Shown here: positions 44,449 to 54,000 of the stretch, piece after piece
How positions within the stretch are numbered: the stretch's first letter is position 1
How the letters are laid out: every line of letters starts with the position of its first letter
DNA from: Pedobacter suwonensis
Lineage (GTDB): Bacteria > Bacteroidota > Bacteroidia > Sphingobacteriales > Sphingobacteriaceae
NCBI RefSeq assembly: GCF_900111825.1
Contig: NZ_FOJM01000005.1
Span: 186,001 to 250,000 of the forward strand
Direction of reading: 5' to 3'
Length of the DNA: 64,000 nt
The notes under the pieces: model-generated
Databases searched by the model: none
What the model saw: the letters and a program-made list of their open reading frames with translations, nothing else
Told to the model about the DNA's origin: nothing
Program-made: the position numbers and the translations under genes

Positions 44449-46194
44449 TTAGCTGTTCATCGAAATTAAGAACTCTTCGTTACTTTTTGTTCCTTTTATT
44501 TGAGATTGAACAAATTCCATTGCTTCCTGGCTGTTCATATCAGCAAGGTGGTTACGTAAAATCCACACACGCTGTAACGTATCTCTGTCGTGCAATAAAT
44601 CATCGCGACGGGTACTTGATGCTGTAATATCGATAGCCGGGAAAATACGTTTGTTAGATAATTTACGATCTAACTGAAGTTCCATGTTACCGGTTCCTTT
44701 AAATTCTTCGAAAATTACCTCATCCATTTTAGAACCGGTATCGGTTAATGCGGTAGCTAAAATGGTTAATGAACCACCGTTTTCGATGTTACGTGCCGCA
44801 CCAAAGAAACGTTTTGGTTTGTGCAGGGCGTTAGCATCAACACCACCTGATAATATTTTACCAGATGCAGGTGCTGTAGTGTTATATGCTCTGGCTAAAC
44901 GGGTAATCGAATCTAATAGAATAACTACATCATGTCCGCTTTCTACCAAACGTTTCGATTTCTCTAAAACAATGTTGGCAATTTTAACATGTCTCTCAGC
45001 TGGCTCATCAAAGGTTGAGGCAATTACCTCCGCTCTTACACTGCGAGCCATATCAGTAACCTCTTCCGGACGCTCATCTATTAATAAGATAATTAAATAA
45101 ACTTCCGGATGGTTTTTGGCAATGGCATTGGCCACCTCTTTCAATAAATTGGTTTTACCTGTTTTAGGCTGTGCCACAATTAAACCACGTTGTCCTTTAC
45201 CAATTGGCGTAAATAAATCCATAATACGGGTAGAATAGTTGTTCGTATCCGTAAACAGGTTTAATCTTTCTGTTGGGAAAAGTGGTGTTAAATAATCAAA
45301 AGGAACGCGGTCACGTACTTCAGCAGGGATCCTGCCATTAATGGTTTCTACACGAACCAACGGGAAATATTTTTCTCCTTCTTTAGGCGGACGGATGCTA
45401 CCTTTTACGGTATCACCGGTTTTTAATCCAAAGAGCTTGATTTGAGACTGTGATACATAAATATCATCAGGAGAAGTTAAATAGTTGTAATCTGCCGAGC
45501 GTAAGAAACCATATCCATCAGGCATAATTTCCAGAACTCCTTCGTTTGTGATGACGTTATCGAAATCCAGGTTAGAGTAACTGTTTTCGTTTTTGTGATG
45601 ATTGCCACCGCCTGGTTGCTTTTGCTGGCGGTTTTCATCACGTTGTGGCTTTTCCTGTTTTTCTTTAGGCTCTTGTTTTTGCTTAGGTGCTACCGGAAGT
45701 ACTTCTGCACTTTCCTCTATCAAAGCCGAAATCGGTTTTACACTTTCTTCACTATCATTGGTTCTGTCGGGCTGCTTCTCGTGCTGAGGCTCGTCAAACA
45801 AAGTAACCGCATCTCTTCTTTTTTCAACCGGTGCAGCAGATTCAGTTTTTGTTAACCTTGTTCTTTTTTTAACCGGCTTTTCATCTTTAGCGAGAGGTTT
45901 CTCATCTGTAGTAGCGGCTTTTTCAGCGATTACCGAAGAAGCTGCTGTTGCTGCTGCGGCAACTTTCGGTGCTTTTGCGGCTTTGGTTTTAGGTGCACGT
46001 GTGGCTGTAACAGGTTCAGTTTCACTATAAGGATCTGCACCTGATTTAGCAGCATTTATAATTTCTTGCTGGTGTAAAAGTACTTCAACAAGGTCGATTT
46101 TTCTTAGGGAGTCGGCACCTTCAATGCCATAGCTTTTTGCCAGCTCACGTAATTCTGTTGTGAGCTTATCATTTAATTCTGTTTTACTAAACAT
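44449..46194 (-). CDS. rho: Transcription termination factor Rho with long charged insert
   Basis: Hexameric RNA helicase of 581 residues (E. coli 419). The N-terminal SAP-like domain (about 1-48) is followed by a disordered insert of about 155 residues rich in Lys, Glu, Ala and Gln ([23 protein letters not shown]), then the RNA-binding cold-shock fold ([16 protein letters not shown]). The ATPase core carries Walker A QPKTGKT, Walker [17 protein letters not shown] and the R-loop. Such an insert is known in Bacteroides Rho. Standalone gene. Confidence 0.95.
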   Translation of the reverse strand: MFSKTELNDKLTTELRELAKSYGIEGADSLRKIDLVEVLLHQQEIINAAKSGADPYSETEPVTATRAPKTKAAKAPKVAAAATAASSVIAEKAATTDEKPLAKDEKPVKKRTRLTKTESAAPVEKRRDAVTLFDEPQHEKQPDRTNDSEESVKPISALIEESAEVLPVAPKQKQEPKEKQEKPQRDENRQQKQPGGGNHHKNENSYSNLDFDNVITNEGVLEIMPDGYGFLRSADYNYLTSPDDIYVSQSQIKLFGLKTGDTVKGSIRPPKEGEKYFPLVRVETINGRIPAEVRDRVPFDYLTPLFPTERLNLFTDTNNYSTRIMDLFTPIGKGQRGLIVAQPKTGKTNLLKEVANAIAKNHPEVYLIILLIDERPEEVTDMARSVRAEVIASTFDEPAERHVKIANIVLEKSKRLVESGHDVVILLDSITRLARAYNTTAPASGKILSGGVDANALHKPKRFFGAARNIENGGSLTILATALTDTGSKMDEVIFEEFKGTGNMELQLDRKLSNKRIFPAIDITASSTRRDDLLHDRDTLQRVWILRNHLADMNSQEAMEFVQSQIKGTKSNEEFLISMNS

Positions 46195-46618
46195 TCTAAA
46201 TATATATGTTTCAAGAAATTTTTCATTTGTTTATAACGGATGTTTTCTGTTATAAATTTGCACAGGCTTAAAAAATATTTGTGTTAGCGCAAGCCCGGCT
46301 TTCATTGTGCATAAGTTCTTAAGGCTATAAAACATTAATTGAGGTCACTAGAGATAGTGCTCAAATTGTTTCATAATTGTTTACAAGCTGAATAAAAAGC
46401 AATATTTGCTTTTAAAAAATGGTAACAAAAAACAAGTCTTGATAAATTTTTCTGGGATATTCAGATAAACGATTGAGAAATTATGGTGCAATTGTATGTA
46501 TTTGAAACGTAATCTGCAAGCAAAAGTTTAAAATGTTTATAAAAATAATTAATGTGAACATTATTTTGTCGCTCGGAAAACTTAAAAATCTTCATATTTG
46601 CAGCAAATAAGCACATAT
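46195..46618. other. Divergent leader of rho and pyrF, with a hairpin
   Basis: Intergenic, AT-rich. The hairpin AAAAGCAA-TAT-TTGCTTTT (46395-46413) followed on the minus strand by T residues could be an attenuator in the rho leader. No coding frame is supported. Confidence 0.4.
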
Positions 46619-47449
46619 ATGACCAAGCAACAACTCTTCGAGCAGATACAAAAAAAACGTTCTTTTTTATGTGTAGGGCTGGATTCTTCGCTAGATAAGA
46701 TACCACAACACTTGTTAAGGTACGAAAATCCAATTCTGGAATTTAATAAGCAGATTATCGATGCTACGAAAGATTTGTGTGTTGCTTATAAACCAAACAC
46801 CGCTTTTTATGAATGTTATGGTAAAAAAGGCTGGGAGACTTTAACTGAAACCTGGAAATATATACCAAACGATATTTTTTCTATTGCAGATGCTAAACGT
46901 GGCGATATTGGCAACACCTCTGCCATGTATGCGGAAACATTTTTTAATGAGGTATCATCTGAGATGAGTTTCGATTCGGTTACCGTTGCGCCGTATATGG
47001 GGAGCGATTCAGTAAGTCCGTTTTTGACTTTTAAAGATAAATGGGTAATTCTACTGGCTTTAACTTCAAATGCAGGGCATGCCGATTTTCAATTGCAGGA
47101 AGTTGGAGAAGATAGGCTGTTTGAAAAAGTGATTAAAATCTCACAAACCTGGGCTACAGATGAGCAGATGATGTATGTAGTTGGTGCTACGCGCGGTGCG
47201 GCATTTGGTGATGTACGCAAACTTGCCCCGGATCATTTCCTTTTGGTACCCGGAGTTGGTGCACAAGGTGGAGATTTAGGTGAAGTGTGTAAGTATGGAT
47301 TAAATTCTCAATGTGGATTACTGATCAATTCATCAAGGGGAATTATCTATGCCAGCCAAGGTGAAGATTTTGCCGAGAGAGCCAGGGAAGAGGCTTTAAA
47401 ACTGAAAGAGGAAATGGAGCAGATTTTGGTTAAGGCGGGGCTGGTGTAA
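46619..47449 (+). CDS. pyrF: Orotidine 5'-phosphate decarboxylase
   Basis: Last step of UMP synthesis (EC 4.1.1.23), 276 residues, of the longer group 2 form. The active-site D-x-K-x-x-D motif is seen in [11 protein letters not shown], and the phosphate-binding PGVGAQGGD loop (about 220-228) is intact. The start at 46619 ([10 protein letters not shown]) is preferred over an upstream TTG. pyrE is about 5.6 kb away on the other strand, so the two genes are not in one operon. Confidence 0.95.
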   Translation: MTKQQLFEQIQKKRSFLCVGLDSSLDKIPQHLLRYENPILEFNKQIIDATKDLCVAYKPNTAFYECYGKKGWETLTETWKYIPNDIFSIADAKRGDIGNTSAMYAETFFNEVSSEMSFDSVTVAPYMGSDSVSPFLTFKDKWVILLALTSNAGHADFQLQEVGEDRLFEKVIKISQTWATDEQMMYVVGATRGAAFGDVRKLAPDHFLLVPGVGAQGGDLGEVCKYGLNSQCGLLINSSRGIIYASQGEDFAERAREEALKLKEEMEQILVKAGLV

Positions 47450-48153
47450 GGAAACTGAATATCGCTTGTTACTTGAGAAATATTTATCGTATACAATTCA
47501 GTATTAAGAGCCTGTTTAAAATTAAGTGAAATTTATTTCGTATGTCAGTCTGAGCCTAGTTGAAGACAATCTTTTTATAGTTAAGAGAAGCACTTCGACA
47601 GGCTACCATTGACGTTATTTTGCGATGATTTATTAATGAGCGACATGTAGAATCTATGCATTTCCGCATAGCTTGGCCGTAGCACCATATCTCCGTTCTG
47701 CTTAAATCCGGCCTAACAAATTTTTCGGGCTCCACTGACCAAGCCATCCCATTGGCTTCGAAAGAAAACGGCGAAGCTCTCATGAATGCCGCTGAAAATT
47801 GTAACAACCAATGAATAAATTTTCAGCCGGTGTTTTATTAATAGTTTTTCATGGTTTTCATTTGTATTAATGAGCTCGGCAATGCCTCGGTTTTGTTTCT
47901 TTTTGACATCAAAAAGAACGAGCCCTTCGGCGGCGGCGAGCCGAGGCAAGACCGCGGTAGGATAAGAGAAGACAATTTTACGTCACTCGTATTGATTTTA
48001 AACAATTTAATTATCCCTCAGTGTGACAAACCAGAAGAAGTAATGTAATAGACTTTAAACAGGCTCTAATAATATATAATTGATTATTTTGCCTATAGCT
48101 CATTCTTTTTCTTTACGAAAAAATCCTTATATTTAATTGTTTAGACCTGGCTT
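47450..48153. repeat. Repeat-rich non-coding block
   Basis: It opens with a TGTCAGTCTGAGCCTAGTTG and CACTTCGACAGG pair (47540-47605), a degenerate dispersed palindrome. Then come a block around 47640-47830 and a GC-rich stretch near 47925 (GAGCCCTTCGGCGG). Short frames inside look like repeat translations rather than genes. Confidence 0.55.
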
Positions 48154-48408
48154 ATGACTAACCCTTTCGACAATATGGACTTTAAGTCATTACTAGAGCA
48201 TATAAAAAAACTTTCAGCTGCCGAAAAAAAGGAACTGATACAGGTTTTAAGTCAAGACCAACTTCCGGTGGTTAATGAAGAGCAGATAGCTTATGTTAAG
48301 ACGTCGGTTAAGGATACCTCTTTTGATGAAAAGTGGAAAGAAAGTATATCGTCTTCTGAATTTAAAGCAGCAGCCATTAGGCATATTAATGCCTTGCCTT
48401 GGAAATAG
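48154..48408 (+). CDS. Probable antitoxin of a type II toxin-antitoxin pair
   Basis: An 84-residue acidic, mostly helical protein with a Lys/Glu-rich N-terminal segment (LLEHIKKLSAAEKKELIQ). It lacks a clear DNA-binding motif. The TTG/GTG start of the next, ParE/RelE-like gene overlaps its end, as in addiction modules. It may equally be a plain regulator of that protein. Confidence 0.55.
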   Translation: MTNPFDNMDFKSLLEHIKKLSAAEKKELIQVLSQDQLPVVNEEQIAYVKTSVKDTSFDEKWKESISSSEFKAAAIRHINALPWK

Positions 48409-48725
48409 TGGTACGGTTCCATCCCTCGGTTTTACTTTATCTTAACGAATTGGTTGATGTGCTCTTTTATGAAAACTATTTCAGTATCCGCGAAAGTGCT
48501 ATAGATTATGTGACCAGATTGATCGATACGGTTGAAAGGAAGATCGGCAAAGCGCAATATCACATTGCTCCAAAGGTTATTGCACACCGGGGCAGTTGGT
48601 TCATCCATTTTAATATCAGTCAGAAAACAACCTGGTATTTTTTATTTGAAAAAAGTGGGAACCATTATTTGATTACTTATGTTTTTAACAATTATTCCAA
48701 AGAAGCCCAAAATTTAAACTTATAA
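48399..48725 (+). CDS. ParE/RelE-like toxin candidate
   Basis: A 108-residue basic protein with the RelE-ParE layout: an N-terminal FHPSVLLYLNELVD helix, a middle helix, and C-terminal strands WFIHFNISQKTTWYFLFEK ... YLITYVFNNY. The start is either TTG 48399 or GTG 48408 overlapping the antitoxin TAG (TAGTG). Family fit is by layout only; catalytic residues of RelE cannot be assigned. Confidence 0.6.
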   Translation: MEIVVRFHPSVLLYLNELVDVLFYENYFSIRESAIDYVTRLIDTVERKIGKAQYHIAPKVIAHRGSWFIHFNISQKTTWYFLFEKSGNHYLITYVFNNYSKEAQNLNL

Positions 48726-48761
48726 GTTAGTTATAGCCAGATAAATTCATTATCTTCAAGG

Positions 48762-50045
48762 ATGAATTTTCCAGAAGATTTTCTTCATTATGTATGGCAG
48801 TTCAGGTCGTTTGATTATAACGGACTGCAGACCTGCGATGGTGAAAAACTGGAAATCGTCAATACCGGATTGCTTAACCTAAATGCAGGTCCGGATTTTA
48901 ATCACGCCAAAATTAAGATAGGTGAAACCACCTGGGCCGGAAATGTAGAAATTCATTTAAAATCGTCAGATTGGCTAAAGCACAACCACCAGGTTAATCC
49001 CGCATATGAAAATGTAATTTTACATGTTGTTTACCAGCATGATGCCGAAATAACCCGGATGGATGGAACCATTTTGCCTGTTCTGGAACTTAAAGACCGC
49101 ATTTCTGCTGATCTGATCAGAAGGTACGAAAACCTTTTCCTCACCTTAACAGATTTTCCCTGCATTGCCCAGATTGGGAGAGTAGACGAGTTGATTATAG
49201 ATTCCTTTTTATCGAGAACATTGGTTGAACGTTTTGAGCAGAAAACAAGTGCGGTTACAGAGACCTTAAACGAACTAAATGGGAATTGGGATGAGACATT
49301 CTACCGTCTTATGGCGCGTAATTTCGGATTCAAAATAAATGCCTTGCCTTTTGAGCTTTTTGCCAAAGCAGTTCCGCAGCACATTTATGGCCGGCATAAA
49401 AACAATCCGCACCAAATAGAAGCATTGGTTTTTGGCGCGGCAGGGTTTTTAAACGATCATTTTGAAGAAGCGTATCCACAAAAGTTGAAGGCGGAGTTTC
49501 AGTTTCTCCAAAAGAAATACAATATTAAACCCATTAATGTTTCGATGTGGAAGTTTATGCGCATGCGCCCACAGAATTTTCCAACCATACGTTTGGCACA
49601 ATTTGCTGCATTAATTACCAAAGCCAATCATCTTTTTTCTAAGGTTATGGAAATAAAGCAGGTGGCTGAGTTGCATACCTTATTTGAAAATCTGCCTGTA
49701 AATGAGTACTGGAAAACGCACTACCATTTTAAAAAGGTAGCATCTTCAGTAAATATTCAGATAGGAAAGGCATCAGTAGATAATATTCTTTTAAATACTG
49801 TGGCCTTGTTTCTATTTGCTTATGGAAAACATACCGCAACACCATATTTTATCAATAGGGCGATAAAACTGTTGGAAAGTTTGCCTGCTGAACAAAATGC
49901 CATTACTGATAAATTTACCGGGGCTGGAGTGAAGATCGCAAACGCATTTGCCTCTCAGGGAATTTTACAGCTAAAAAAGCGGTATTGCAATGAGAAAAAA
50001 TGCTTATCCTGCGGCATTGGAATTAAAATTTTGAAACAGGCCTAA
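48762..50045 (+). CDS. DUF2851 protein
   Basis: A 427-residue protein that opens with MNFPEDFLHYVWQFRSFD, the DUF2851 signature, and contains GPDFNHAKIKIG and GNVEIHLKSSDWLKH. The family is confined mostly to Bacteroidota and has no proven role. A pair of Cys (KKCLSCG) lies near the C-terminus and may bind metal. Confidence 0.88.
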   Translation: MNFPEDFLHYVWQFRSFDYNGLQTCDGEKLEIVNTGLLNLNAGPDFNHAKIKIGETTWAGNVEIHLKSSDWLKHNHQVNPAYENVILHVVYQHDAEITRMDGTILPVLELKDRISADLIRRYENLFLTLTDFPCIAQIGRVDELIIDSFLSRTLVERFEQKTSAVTETLNELNGNWDETFYRLMARNFGFKINALPFELFAKAVPQHIYGRHKNNPHQIEALVFGAAGFLNDHFEEAYPQKLKAEFQFLQKKYNIKPINVSMWKFMRMRPQNFPTIRLAQFAALITKANHLFSKVMEIKQVAELHTLFENLPVNEYWKTHYHFKKVASSVNIQIGKASVDNILLNTVALFLFAYGKHTATPYFINRAIKLLESLPAEQNAITDKFTGAGVKIANAFASQGILQLKKRYCNEKKCLSCGIGIKILKQA

Positions 50046-50096
50046 GCTGTTTCCCGTTTTTGCAAAACTTTATACTTTAAATTTTGTTTCTGTATT

Positions 50097-50312
50097 ATGG
50101 AATTTCCACACGAACTAAAAGAATTATATCCTGATCAGATTATCGAGGTAAGGGGGAATGCTGATGCCTTAACAATTATTTTAAATAAGGATGTTGATAT
50201 TCATCAGTTTAAAGCAGAGTTGATTAAAAGGTTTTCAGGACTGGAAGAGCAACAAACGCTTTTTATCAAACACCAAGATAAACAGGATTTTGAAAAACTG
50301 ATTTTGGAATAA
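50097..50312 (+). CDS. Small hypothetical protein
   Basis: A 71-residue protein with a charged helical pattern (ELIKRFSGLEEQQTLF). It is not recognised. It lies 51 bases past the DUF2851 gene on the same strand and may be cotranscribed. Confidence 0.55.
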   Translation: MEFPHELKELYPDQIIEVRGNADALTIILNKDVDIHQFKAELIKRFSGLEEQQTLFIKHQDKQDFEKLILE

Positions 50313-50323
50313 TTGCTTTAATT

Positions 50324-50352
50324 TTGCGATTGTGCTTAATCAATTAATTTTG
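50324..50352 (+). promoter_or_regulatory. Promoter of the PspC-like gene
   Basis: TTG (50324-50326), an 18-bp spacer and TAATTTTG (50345-50352), about 90 bases before the ATG. Confidence 0.75.
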
Positions 50353-50440
50353 CTAAATTAGACTCTGTAAGCAAATAATAGCTCGTGTTTTGGAGCGTTC
50401 TTACTTAGTGCCGAATGATAAGATTTTAAAATAAGCTTAA

Positions 50441-50659
50441 ATGTTCCAGAGAATTGTGACTTATTTTGAACAGCAGAGTTTTGGGGTTTCTACGTATTTG
50501 GCTAATAAGCTAAATATGAGTACAGCTAAAGTCCGTCTGTTTTTTATCTACTCGTCATTTTTGGCGGTAGGTTTTCCCATATTGTTCTATTTTTTAGCCG
50601 CTGTGGTGCTTGATATCAGAACATACATGAAAAGAATGCGATTGCGGATCTGGGAATAG
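50441..50659 (+). CDS. PspC-domain membrane protein
   Basis: A 72-residue protein with one PspC-like helix: FGVSTYLANKLNMSTAKVRLFFIYSSFLAVGF, then a second hydrophobic stretch. PspC proteins report envelope stress to PspA in enterics. Here the PspC domain is alone with no PspA/PspB neighbour, as is common in this phylum. Confidence 0.85.
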   Translation: MFQRIVTYFEQQSFGVSTYLANKLNMSTAKVRLFFIYSSFLAVGFPILFYFLAAVVLDIRTYMKRMRLRIWE

Positions 50660-50760
50660 TTCAGTTTTCAGTTTTCAGTTGGCAGTGTTCAATTTGCAGT
50701 TGACAGTCGTCATTATCCAGTTGTCAGGACTAGAGACTTACGATTTTAGACTCAGGACTC
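50660..50760. repeat. CAGTTTTCAGTTGGCAG-type low-complexity repeat
   Basis: The repeated words CAGTTTT, CAGTTGGCAG, CAATTTGCAG and CAGTTGACAG follow one another with a period of about 10. Intergenic. Confidence 0.65.
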
Positions 50761-50761
50761 T

Positions 50762-51421
50762 CTAATCATCGTCTCTTAAAATTTCTGCAATTTCATTAAA
50801 GCCTTTTTCAGCAGCTAGATCAGCAGGTTTTTTTCCGCCTTCCATCCGTAGAGAAACTTCAGCACCATGTTCCAATAATAAAATAATTAATTCAATGTTT
50901 CCCAGTTGAGCAGCTGTGTGTAAAGGAGCTACGCCTGCTTTCTGACAAACATTTGGGTATGCGCCGGCATCCAGAAGCATTTTAGTGATATTGAAATTGT
51001 TGGTTGCAACTGCCGAGTGGATGGGAAATACGTTAAAGCCATTTTTCGATGCCAGATTAACATCAGCCCCTTTTAAAACAAGAAAACGGGCCAATTCCTC
51101 ATGCCCGAAGTAGCAGGCTAAACCAAGCGGGGTAAAGCCATCTTTGGAAAATTCATTGATACTGGCAGGGTTTTGAAAAATCAAGAGCGTAGCCACATCA
51201 AATTTTCCAATAGCACAAGCCTCAAATAGGGTTAATTGATCTACAAATTCGGCAATCAGATCAGCTATTTCTCTTTTTTTATAATAGCAGGCCAATAAAA
51301 GTGGTGAAATGTGATGAGAAGTATCCACATTTGCCAGTTTTGGGTTTTCAAGCAAAATTTCTTTTACTGCGTGAAAATTTCCAGCTTCAATTTGTTCCTC
51401 AAGTTGCGCTATACTCATCAT
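50762..51421 (-). CDS. Ankyrin-repeat protein
   Basis: A 219-residue cytoplasmic protein of about six ankyrin repeats. Clear examples are GFTPLGLACYFGHEELARFLVLKGADVNLAS and GVAPLHTAAQLGNIELIILLLEHGAEV. These repeats bind other proteins. No signal peptide or enzyme domain is present. The partner is unknown. Two adjacent ATGs leave the start uncertain by one residue. Confidence 0.9.
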   Translation of the reverse strand: MMSIAQLEEQIEAGNFHAVKEILLENPKLANVDTSHHISPLLLACYYKKREIADLIAEFVDQLTLFEACAIGKFDVATLLIFQNPASINEFSKDGFTPLGLACYFGHEELARFLVLKGADVNLASKNGFNVFPIHSAVATNNFNITKMLLDAGAYPNVCQKAGVAPLHTAAQLGNIELIILLLEHGAEVSLRMEGGKKPADLAAEKGFNEIAEILRDDD

Positions 51422-51743
51422 AATGTTTTAAAAATCGCTTTAAATTAACAAAAATTGAGAACTTTAAAGTTTAATTGCTAAATATATATCGTGCAACGCA
51501 ATATGCAAAAAGCTTATGCAAATAAAAGGGACTTAAAATCGTTAGAGAGCGCCTGGTAATGATGGAAGACCGGAACTAAACCTTCACTTCCCCTGGCACG
51601 GTATTAAAGAAAATGCTGAATTTCTAGATTTCAGCCATCTGTATAAAGCTGTATATAATATGAAATTTAACAGTTAGCGATCAGATCGTATGATAGCTGC
51701 GCTTTTATTGAGTTCTTTTCGCGATTGCATAAGAACTTTGGAA
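51422..51743. other. Intergenic region, no gene seen
   Basis: About 320 bases between the ankyrin gene and the SRPBCC terminator. I see no frame or known repeat. Confidence 0.4.
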
Positions 51744-51770
51744 ATAAAAAAAGACGAAGTTTAATTCGTC
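51744..51770 (-). terminator. Terminator of the pyrE-SRPBCC unit
   Basis: On the minus strand AGACGAA (51764-51770) pairs with TTCGTCT (51751-51757), followed by a long T run (51744-51750). It lies 42 bases past the SRPBCC stop. Confidence 0.92.
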
Positions 51771-51811
51771 TCGTTAGTTATGTGAAATCACGGAAATCTT
51801 TTGATCTATTA

Positions 51812-52210
51812 CTATCCCAAAATCTCTTTCAGTTTTTCGGTTTGGTGGTCAGCCAGTTTTTGAAGTGGGCCTGATGCCAGCATTTTCATCATCATATTTA
51901 AATCAGCTGAAATGATGTGTTTTGCTGTAGTAGTTCCATTTCCGTTATCTGCTAACGTCCATTTTAATTCTACATCAAAAGGCGCTTTTTCGCTCGGAAT
52001 TGCTGTTATTTCCTGATTCTCTATTCTGTTCGAAATTTTAATGGCCAATTTTGCCATATTTTGAATGGTAAACCGTGCATCATCTTCGGTTGATTCCCAG
52101 TTATAGATGTTTTCTGGCATCAACTGCTGGTGGTTGTTCATATTGGATAGAAAAGTATAAACCTCAGCAACCGGTTTATTAACTTCTACTGTGCTATCGA
52201 TAACAGTCAT
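51812..52210 (-). CDS. SRPBCC-family protein
   Basis: A 132-residue protein of the START/Bet v1 fold: VIDSTVEVNKPVAEVYTFLSNMNNHQQLMPENI is the family N-terminus, a strand followed by the hydrophobic-cavity helix. It probably binds a small hydrophobic ligand. It lies 33 bases after pyrE and shares its terminator. Confidence 0.85.
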   Translation of the reverse strand: MTVIDSTVEVNKPVAEVYTFLSNMNNHQQLMPENIYNWESTEDDARFTIQNMAKLAIKISNRIENQEITAIPSEKAPFDVELKWTLADNGNGTTTAKHIISADLNMMMKMLASGPLQKLADHQTEKLKEILG

Positions 52211-52243
52211 TGTATAATTGTATAAAATTGTTTTTATTCCGAA

Positions 52244-52909
52244 TTAAGAGCCTGAACTTAGAGCCTGTCCTTTTCCCCATTCTGAAGGATTCAAGCGCCA
52301 TTTCCCCAATAACTCCATGTCGCTTTTGGCAATGATACTGTGTTCGGCAGCATAATCGATCAATGCGCCATAGTTTGATAAAGTTAAGTAACGGCATTTC
52401 GCAGCCGCAAAATTTTCGTCGGCTTTTTCGAAACCATAGGTGAAAATTGCCGCTAAGCCAGCTACTGATAATCCGGCTGCTCTAAGCGCTTCAACAGCCT
52501 GTAAACTGCTTTTTCCGGTTGAAATTAAATCTTCGATAACCACCACACGTTGACCTTCAACCACTTCACCTTCGATTAAACTTCCTGTACCATGTTCTTT
52601 GGCTTTCGCTCTCACATAGATAAATGGTAAACCCAGTTCCTGAGCAACTAAAACGCCTTGAGGGATTCCGGCAGTTGCAACACCTGCAATAACATCTACT
52701 GAGCCAAATTCTTCTTGTATGGCTTGCGCAAGTTTTTGCCTGATGTAAGTTCTAACCTGAGGATGGGAAAGGGTAATTCTGTTGTCGCAATAAATTGGCG
52801 ATTTCCAACCAGATGCCCATGTGAAAGGGTTATTTGGCTGCAATTTGATTGCCTTTATCTGTAATAAAAATTCCGCTACTTTTAATTCAATATCACTTTT
52901 ATTATACAT
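52244..52909 (-). CDS. pyrE: Orotate phosphoribosyltransferase
   Basis: Transfers the phosphoribosyl group from PRPP to orotate (EC 2.4.2.10), 221 residues. The PRPP loop VVVIEDLISTGKSS is intact and the active-site flexible loop reads RAKAKEHGTGS. Its product is the substrate of PyrF (46.6 kb). First gene of a two-gene unit with the SRPBCC gene. Confidence 0.95.
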   Translation of the reverse strand: MYNKSDIELKVAEFLLQIKAIKLQPNNPFTWASGWKSPIYCDNRITLSHPQVRTYIRQKLAQAIQEEFGSVDVIAGVATAGIPQGVLVAQELGLPFIYVRAKAKEHGTGSLIEGEVVEGQRVVVIEDLISTGKSSLQAVEALRAAGLSVAGLAAIFTYGFEKADENFAAAKCRYLTLSNYGALIDYAAEHSIIAKSDMELLGKWRLNPSEWGKGQALSSGS

Positions 52910-53193
52910 GGCTCAAAATTACAGATTTATTTGTGTTTGTCATAACGTTTATTAAACCCCATTATTTTGCGTTTGGGATAAGAAAATGTCAAAATCCGGA
53001 TTTGATTCAGACATTTCAACAATACAAATATTGGAAATTTTGATGGATGCTAAAAGCGCTTTATTGTCACTTGCTGTAAATCAGTTGGATAAAGAATAGT
53101 TTGTTTGAAAAAAGGATGATAAATAACTAACGATCTGCTGAAGGCGGTGGAAAGGTTGACAATTGATCGTTCGGCCATCTTCATATTGATTTA

Positions 53194-53946
53194 TTAAACG
53201 GTTACCGAGTATACGGATATCCCGTTTGATTCGAATTTGTTTACCTCAGGGCCGTTATAATTGGTGACTATAATATCTACAATTGATAGATCATTAAATT
53301 TCAAATACGAAGTTTTTCCTATTTTACTGGCATCACAGAGCATATATGTGCAACTGGTTTGTGCTGCCATTGCCAAAGTATTATTAGCTTCGTGCTCACT
53401 ACCGGCATACAATCCTTCGGCGGTAATGCCATCTACACCTAAAAAGGCTTTAGAAGCATGGTATCTGGAAATATGTTCGAGTGCCATAGTGCCATGAACA
53501 GCTTGTCTGGTTACGTCAACTTCACCTCCAATCAGGTTTATAGTTACTGCACTGTGCTGCAATTCATTTACGACCGGTAGCGAATTGGTAATTACCTTAA
53601 TGTTTTTGTTTTTAATAAACTGGCATAATCTAAAGGCTGTACTGCCACAATCAATAAATATAACATCTCCATCAATAATATCTGCTGCCGCCCTTTTGCA
53701 GATTGCATCTTTTGGCTTGAGATTAACCTCGGCTTTAGTGGCAAATGAAACCGGTTTTATCACATCACTTATTTTCATGGCCCCTCCATGTGTACGGTAG
53801 AGCAGTCCCTTCGCAGCCATGCTGTTCAGGTCACGCCTTACCGTTACTTCAGAAACACCAATATAATTAGCTAACTGGCGGATATCAACTTCGCCATATG
53901 TTTCTAAAAGTTCCAGAATTTTATGTGCCCTTTTTTGAAATGTCAT
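53194..53946 (-). CDS. DeoR/GlpR-family transcriptional regulator
   Basis: A 250-residue repressor. The N-terminal helix-turn-helix DIRQLANYIGVSEVTVRRDLNSMA (about 20-45) is followed by RTHGGAM and the sugar-phosphate-binding DeoRC domain with FIDCGSTAF. A longer start at 53979 exists, but MTFQKRAHKI fits the family. It is divergent from a NudK-like gene, 54 bases apart, and may control it. Confidence 0.92.
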   Translation of the reverse strand: MTFQKRAHKILELLETYGEVDIRQLANYIGVSEVTVRRDLNSMAAKGLLYRTHGGAMKISDVIKPVSFATKAEVNLKPKDAICKRAAADIIDGDVIFIDCGSTAFRLCQFIKNKNIKVITNSLPVVNELQHSAVTINLIGGEVDVTRQAVHGTMALEHISRYHASKAFLGVDGITAEGLYAGSEHEANNTLAMAAQTSCTYMLCDASKIGKTSYLKFNDLSIVDIIVTNYNGPEVNKFESNGISVYSVTV

Positions 53947-53966
53947 ATATAATGATTTAATTCGGT

Positions 53967-53974
53967 CAAATTTA
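53967..53974 (-). promoter_or_regulatory. -7 box of the DeoR gene
   Basis: TAAATTTG on the minus strand, 20 bases before the start. It lies in the 54-base divergent spacer shared with the NudK-like gene. Confidence 0.55.
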
Positions 53975-54000
53975 ATCATAATTAATCAAAAGTGATCATA

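Noticed and set aside
47556..47949. Minus-strand ORFs in the non-coding block
   Set aside because: Both overlap repeat sequence and lack a start signal or a recognisable domain.
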